Below are positions 59,200 to 64,000 of a DNA stretch of 64,000 bases, in pieces; the stretch's first letter is position 1; each line of letters starts with the position of its first letter. Source of the DNA: Blasia pusilla (taxonomy: Eukaryota; Marchantiophyta; Marchantiopsida; Blasiales); assembly GCA_050084515.1 (NCBI GenBank), contig CM114272.1, forward strand, positions 18,910,001-18,974,000, read 5' to 3'. Below the pieces are notes generated by a model. It did not search any database. It worked only from the letters and a program-made list of their open reading frames with translations, and had not been told where the DNA came from. A program made the translations under genes and the position numbers.

Positions 59200-59560
59200 C
59201 CACACTATTTGAGCATGCTAATGGTGTTTGTGCCCTGAACTCAAAAGTGATTGTGGAGGAGGCGGTGGACCTGCCCTTGGAGCATGTGATAAAGTCATCA
59301 TCCACAAATTCATGGCAAGTTGCGAAATTTAGGTTGGCAAAGATGCTCGCTAGGCCCACAATAAAGCGTGGCATGATTTCTCCAATAGTTTTTCTGTTAG
59401 ATAATCTCAAAGACATCTTTCATTTGGTTAGTCCAAGAGGTAAAGTCTATTTTCTACAACGTATCTTCTTGGATTTAGGACCATAACTGTTGATGATGGG
59501 GAAGGAAACATTCATAGATTTGGGCTTGACTTAGGCCCATGTTGAGAATGTTTTCCATTC
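59200..59560 (+). pseudogene. retropepsin remnant (copy C)
   Basis: Open to 59486: V-I-V-E-E-A-V-D-L-P-L-E-H, S-W-Q-V-A-K-F-R-L-A-K-M, F-L-L-D-N..F-H-L-V-S-P-R-G, then L-D-L-G-P-stop where B has L-D-S-G-A-Q. The catalytic site is lost. Confidence 0.65.
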
Positions 59561-60040
59561 AAGTTACAGACATCATAGGGTGGGGCCAATGCAACGTAAT
59601 TTATCATCTGACATGAGGGCATAGTAAGGCTTAGACGAGGATATCTAAATGATGAGTCTATGATGTGAGTCAAGGTGATAGTGATTGATGGAGAGTCCTA
59701 TGATCATGAGGTCGTGGTTGGTGGAGCAATGTTGTAATGTATAGGGTTTACCTTTAATTATTGGGAGGAGATAACTTCCTATAGGCCAAGATGGTTATAT
59801 GGTGATGGATGACTTAGCCTATTGACAATTCGGTTCACTCGTGGAGTGATTGAGCAACAACCAAGAGAGGTATTGACTCAAGCAACATTCAGTAGCATCA
59901 TCACATGAAGTGGAGATTTTGATTTTGGGTGATATTCATCTAGAGGACACATCGTTCCATGGCCAATATCACTATGGAGAGGAGTGTCATGGTGGGTATA
60001 TCACCTCGTGGAGGGGAGTTCCCTTAAAGGTTGCATGGAA

Positions 60041-60955
60041 ATGGACAAGTTTGTCCATGGGATGGACATGCCCGGCCCGCCTCGGAGCCCGCCATCTAAA
60101 CCCTGGCTGACGAAGCCCACACTCATTGGCTGGCCCGCAAGGCGGGCTCAAGGCGGGCTAGGTGCGGACTCTAGATGGGCAGGTTGTTGGATTCATCATC
60201 CACTTCTCTGAGCACCATTAATCTGATTGGCCCCCTTGTATGAGGAGAAGCCAAGATTGATGGTTCTGACTAATAGAAAAAAATTCTATTAATAGAAACA
60301 AATAAAAATAGGTAAAAAGCCCTAGTTTCCCAAGTAGTGAAATAGTCGGGAGCCGCAGTGGTAGCGCATTCTTGTATGTCGTGTTGTCTCCATGTTCAGG
60401 TTCCATCAAAGCTCTTCAGCAAGGGCACGGACGGACTAGGCCACTTTGTATCTCTAAGTTTTGAAAAGATTTCAGTGATTTCGTCACTTTCTTTTTTCTC
60501 ACATAGGTGTGGGCTCACAGGGCTCGCAACGGGCACGCGCGGGCTTAGGGCTGATTGGGCGCAGGCTAGGGCGGGCAACCGGCTTGGGCTCCAAGCAAGT
60601 AGGTGCGGGCTCCGAGCGGACAGGCTAGGGCTAGGGTGGGCACGCGTGGGCTCAGGGTTAATTGGGCATGGGCTCCAAGCGGGCAGACCCGGGCTCTACG
60701 CAAGCAGGGCGTGGGCAAGCGCGGGCTCTAAGCGGGCAAGTGTGGGCTCGGGGGCCCGCAAAAATTTGGTCCGCCAAACCGAAAGATGGTCGGACGGACC
60801 AAATCTTCCTCTAGCGGACCAATTTGATGGGCTCTTGGTGCGGGCTCAAGGCCCGCCCCAAGCCAGGATACGGGCCACGCAACGGGTGCAGGCTTGGATG
60901 CGGGCCCCAAGTACCCCGGCCGGCATGGACATAAGTCCGTAGATACTTGTCCGTG
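60041..60955. mobile_element. GC-rich TIR-like DNA transposon inserted in copy C
   Basis: About 915 bp with GC-rich ends full of GGGC/GCCCG repeats and a less GC-rich middle (60220-60510). The ends form an imperfect inverted repeat: GGACAAGT and ATGGACATGCC on the left against the reverse complement GGACAAGT and ATGTCCATGCC on the right. Subterminal GCCCG repeats are seen in some plant hAT-type elements, but without a transposase or a clear 8-bp target duplication the superfamily is a guess. It interrupts copy C between linker and methyltransferase. Confidence 0.5.
60345..60430 (+). other. tRNA-like (SINE-type) promoter segment
   Basis: GTGGTAGCGCATTC (A-box-like, about 60359-60372) and CAGGTTCCATC (B-box-like, about 60398-60408) are spaced as in a pol III internal promoter of a tRNA-derived SINE. 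The B box deviates from the consensus and no intact tRNA fold is evident. It lies within the middle of the GC-rich insertion. Confidence 0.35.
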
Positions 60956-61080
60956 TGAAACCTTGCTTGCCTTTATGGGGTTTGATTGAGAAGCTTTGAT
61001 ATTTAGTTGTTAAGCACATGTAGATAGTGTGGAGTGAGACCTTTGCATTAGACCGAGATGAGTCAAAGGATCCCAAGGTG

Positions 61081-61602
61081 GGAAGGAGTTCTTTGTGGCC
61101 ATCCTTTGACACCACAGTAATTGTGTAATGTATTCCACAAGAGGATATAAGGGTGTTGGATCTCTTTGGAGAGATCGTCAATCCATTCATTATTGTGGTA
61201 CATCCGAGAGTACATGTACAACAATATTTCTATGTGGAGCATGATGAGGTTGTGAGGCACATCTCACTTTGGCATATAGCATAGTTATGATTACTTTTTC
61301 TCCATTTGTTACCCTCGTCAACCGTGTAGGGTTACCAAAGTAGGAAGGATTTCTTTGTGGACATCCTTTGACACCAGAGTAATTATGGAATGCATTCCAC
61401 AAGAGGATGTAAGGGTGTTGGATATCTTTGGAGAGATCATTAATCCATTGATTATTGTGGTACAACCAAGAGTACATGTACAACAATATTTCTATGTAGA
61501 GCATGATGAGGTTGTGAGGCACATCTCACTTTGGCATATAGCGTAGTTATGATTACTTTTTCTCCATTTGTTACCCTCGTCAACCGTGTAGGGTTACCAA
61601 AG
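61081..61602 (+). repeat. 262-bp tandem duplication of methyltransferase motif I region (copy C)
   Basis: Two head-to-tail units, 61081-61342 and 61343-61602, differing at a small number of bases. Each carries the decayed homologue of copy A 1010-1190: G-V-x-D-x-F-G-E-I (motif I), V-Q-Q-Y-F-Y-V-E-H-D-E and H-I-S-L-W-H-I-A. Confidence 0.85.
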
Positions 61603-62039
61603 TTTCTCATTGAAGAACATCTCCTCGCTTGGGGCATGATGTATGGATAACATGCAATAGCTTATTTGGGTTTTTTGGCTATAAAAAATTATGTTGCTTT
61701 GATTTTAATGTTGAGGTCAAATGGAGAGTTTTTACATCTACAGGTCAATGAGAAGCCTATATGTGGTTGAGATATGGGGTAGTCTTGGACTACGTACGCA
61801 TTGGCAACATTGGGAGCATAATGAGTCCAAGAGTGTAGGATCGCATCCTACAACAAACTTGACAATTTAGGTAGAAGGGAACACATGTTTTACAAGTCTG
61901 GGAGATGGTAGAGTACAAGTGATGCCTCATCCTCTGTAGAGAGCACGATTTGTGCAACATGACCATGAGGAGATGGGATAGTTTGGAATAAACCAAACAT
62001 ATAGCTTGCTCCATATACAATATTGGTGGCGATGTATAT

Positions 62040-62905
62040 AGACATATGTACACTAATTTATTGCAAGATGCATGGTGTGTGGTGAAGTGCGAGCATTGTT
62101 CAATGCTCTAACTTCATAGTTGCATCCACTATCGATCATGGGTTTAGCCTACATGTGGAGTTTGGATTTTATAGGTCACTTTCCTTTTAATAGAGCATCA
62201 CAATCTATATACGTTGTTGATGGTCAAGCACTTCTCAAAGTGGATAGAGTTGGTTCTACTATGTGACAAAGCAAGTGAGGAAGTAGCATATGTAGTCCTA
62301 GATCAAGTGTTAAGTCAATATGGCGCTCTACTAGAGGTGATGAAAAATTAAGGTACAAAGTTTTGCAAGTATTTTCAAGGGTTGCTCGACCACCACACTA
62401 CTTTGCAAAATCATCCTAAGGCGGATGGGCTACCAAAGGAAGTCATATAGGCGGTGAAGAGGGGTTTGCACAAGTATAGCTTGCATATAGGTCATATAGG
62501 GGATTGGGACCTACAATTTCTATGGTTGGAGATGGGATACAAGTTTAGCAGGCATACATCCTTGGCAACCTCCTCATCTTTTCTGTGCTCCATATATTGG
62601 AGTCTGACTTACCTACAATAATTAGTCGTAATGCTTATGAAGTGTTAAACGTGGATGATCATGATGTGTGGTTTGGCACATGTTCTCCACAGGTTGAGAT
62701 CTTTTGGAGATCCATGTCTATGACACTCAAAAACTTGGCTATTGCACATTACCTAGACAGATTAAGGTATGTGACTATTCGAGTTAAAGGTTACCAACCA
62801 AAGATTTGGAGGTTTCCTGAAGGGGGACTATGTCTACTTGCAATAGACATCACCTATGATGTTGGATGTTACATCAAGGCGCACTTTCTTGAGAGTGCAT
62901 GAGGT
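62040..62905 (+). pseudogene. integrase remnant (copy C)
   Basis: Readable pieces: W-S-L-D-F-I-G-H (first Asp), a frame-broken middle, and the open piece 62585-62902 (L-E-S-D-L-P-T-I-I, A-I-A-H-Y-L-D-R-L-R-Y). Matches copy A 4263-5100 with many C-to-T and G-to-A changes. Confidence 0.7.
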
Positions 62906-63049
62906 ATTCCCATTCGATGTTCTCCTATTGGAAGGACATGATGATATGGTTTGGAAGGGCTATGCAAGGGGCTATATACGTAACTATATCCAAGATCATC
63001 TTCCTAACATTGTTGGGACAGTTGACTAGAGCTTCGCAATAGTACCTAT

Positions 63050-63165
63050 AGGCTTACGTTGTAGTTGTGTGGATGTTTGAGAGGATTGCACATGACATGT
63101 CTAACGTCACCTCTCATTAGGATTCCTCAAGAACTATGGATATGTCCTAGATGTACATAGAGTAG
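63050..63165 (+). pseudogene. PHD finger remnant (copy C)
   Basis: Aligns with copy A 5245-5396 at the DNA level (GGCTTACGTTGTA and CCTAGATGTACATAGAG), but deletions have removed the middle Cys ligands and stops are present. Confidence 0.6.
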
Positions 63166-63470
63166 GTACATATACCAGGTAGGCATAGATTTAGACTTAT
63201 GTTAGTGATATGGGTGACAAGAAGGCAATTAACGATGGGGCCAAATAATCACCTGAGCATTTTGCTTTAGCATTATAGCGCTGTATGTTATGGCAGGTAG
63301 GGATTGTTAGTAATCTAGAGCTAGAAGGATCTAAACACCAACTATGGGTTTGATTTGAGATATTTTATTACATGATCCTCTATGCATATGCATGTATGTG
63401 CCATGAGTGAGTATGGTATTTTATGTTTATATATGTGTGGATGGTGATAGCGATGTGTGTTATGTAGCAA

Positions 63471-63714
63471 CTAGAGGGTTGTCCGTGCTATGCACGAGTG
63501 ACATGAGGCTTGGGAAAAAAAAGGGTACGGAGGAACACTCGTAGAACGAACGTAAATCTAATATCTCCACCCCCTTCATTCATTCCACCCACTTCGTTCA
63601 TTGATTATAATTAATTCCCGTGTTACCATGTGTCACCACCAAGAAAGCTCCCATAGGACAGATGTCGATAGGAGGAGGAGGGATTCTAACCCCATCCTCT
63701 ATTAATAGTATAGA
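63471..63714 (-). mobile_element. non-autonomous Helitron inside module Y of copy C
   Basis: 244 bp. Minus strand starts A|TCTATACTATTAATAGAGG (63714 downward) and ends with the hairpin CGTGC-ATA-GCACG, GACAACCCT and CTAG|T (63474 to 63471). All Helitron hallmarks are present, and the target is known exactly: Y of copy C continues on both sides (TAGCAA before, TGTATATGCACACCACA after). No ORF. Confidence 0.85.
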
Positions 63715-63731
63715 TGTATATGCACACCACA

Positions 63732-64000
63732 TCTCTCACATTTTTTATAGTGGATCAACTATACAATACACTTACAAGGAACTCGCCAATCACTTACAAA
63801 AATGAAAAGTCATTGAATGATTAAATGCCTATCCCCCGAGCTCCCCTCTCCCAACCCCTCCCCCTACCTTCTCATTCATCTAGTGTTTGTTGGACTCTAA
63901 TGTCTTTTTAAGTTATTTCCACAAGAAAACTACAACAAAGCCCTATTAGTTTTTATTCTCTCTAATTGACTTTTTTCCATTTTCTACCTTGGTTGGGGGA
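63732..64000. other. no feature seen
   Basis: Flank beyond copy C; short AT- and CT-rich sequence with no recognised gene or repeat. Confidence 0.5.

Larger units (their letters stand above)
57580..63731 (+). mobile_element. Gypsy-DNMT-PHD element, copy C (old, CpG-poor)
   Basis: Plus-strand copy in heavy decay. Gag-like 57600-58640, protease 59220-59560, linker 59690-59960, then a foreign GC-rich insertion (60041-60955), a duplicated methyltransferase motif I region (61081-61602), a jump past most of the methyltransferase and all of RT/RNase H to the pre-integrase linker (from about 61640), integrase 62040-62870, PHD remnant 63050-63160, and module Y (63352-63470 plus 63715-63731) split by a Helitron. 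Compared with A it has lost most CpGs, consistent with long exposure to methylation. Confidence 0.8.

Overview
The window is nuclear DNA of a land plant. The only clear host gene, on the minus strand at 15089-29903, is a 14-exon homologue of the plant NIH/DExH-type RNA helicases (R3H domain, DEIH helicase core, ankyrin repeats, HA2 and OB domains). Every exon junction I placed has GT..AG ends and keeps the reading frame, giving a 1250-residue protein. The rest is a dense, nested graveyard of transposable elements. The species cannot be named from sequence alone. Many old LTR elements, and a retroelement carrying a DNMT3-type methyltransferase, would fit a non-angiosperm land plant, but that is an inference.

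Layout. 1-5703 (+): copy A of a Ty3/gypsy element whose Pol carries protease, a conserved linker, a C5 cytosine DNA methyltransferase, reverse transcriptase/RNase H, integrase and a C-terminal PHD finger. 5706-6346 (+), 11511-12152 (-) and 54577-55193 (+): three ~620-640 bp LTR-like units made of a 5' module (here X) and a ~126 bp 3' module (here Y). 7.4-10.8 kb: AT-rich DNA with tiny non-autonomous Helitrons. 15089-29903 (-): the helicase gene; its third intron holds a nearly complete Ty1/copia element (21749-27492) with an AAACT target duplication, itself containing a LINE 3' fragment and a patchwork rearrangement. 32.0-36.46 kb (+): copy D of the gypsy family (gag and protease only). 36.46-38.38 kb (-): a degenerate Helitron Rep-type ORF. 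38.38-42.88 kb (-): a second, decayed copia. 43305-52960 (-): copy B, the most complete gypsy copy. 57.58-63.73 kb (+): copy C, old and CpG-depleted, interrupted by a GC-rich TIR-like element with a tRNA-like segment, carrying a 262-bp tandem duplication of its methyltransferase motif I region, and ending in a textbook 244-bp Helitron.

Main point. The gypsy family combines a DNA methylation writer (canonical motif order I, IV, VI, VIII, IX, X; DNMT3-like features) with a histone-reader PHD finger in one polyprotein. All four copies here are broken by frameshifts and stops, and many differences between copies are C-to-T or G-to-A at CpG, consistent with the elements having been methylated. The family also has an unusual arrangement of its terminal modules: X and Y are adjacent in the short units, but in copy B they lie at opposite ends of the element.
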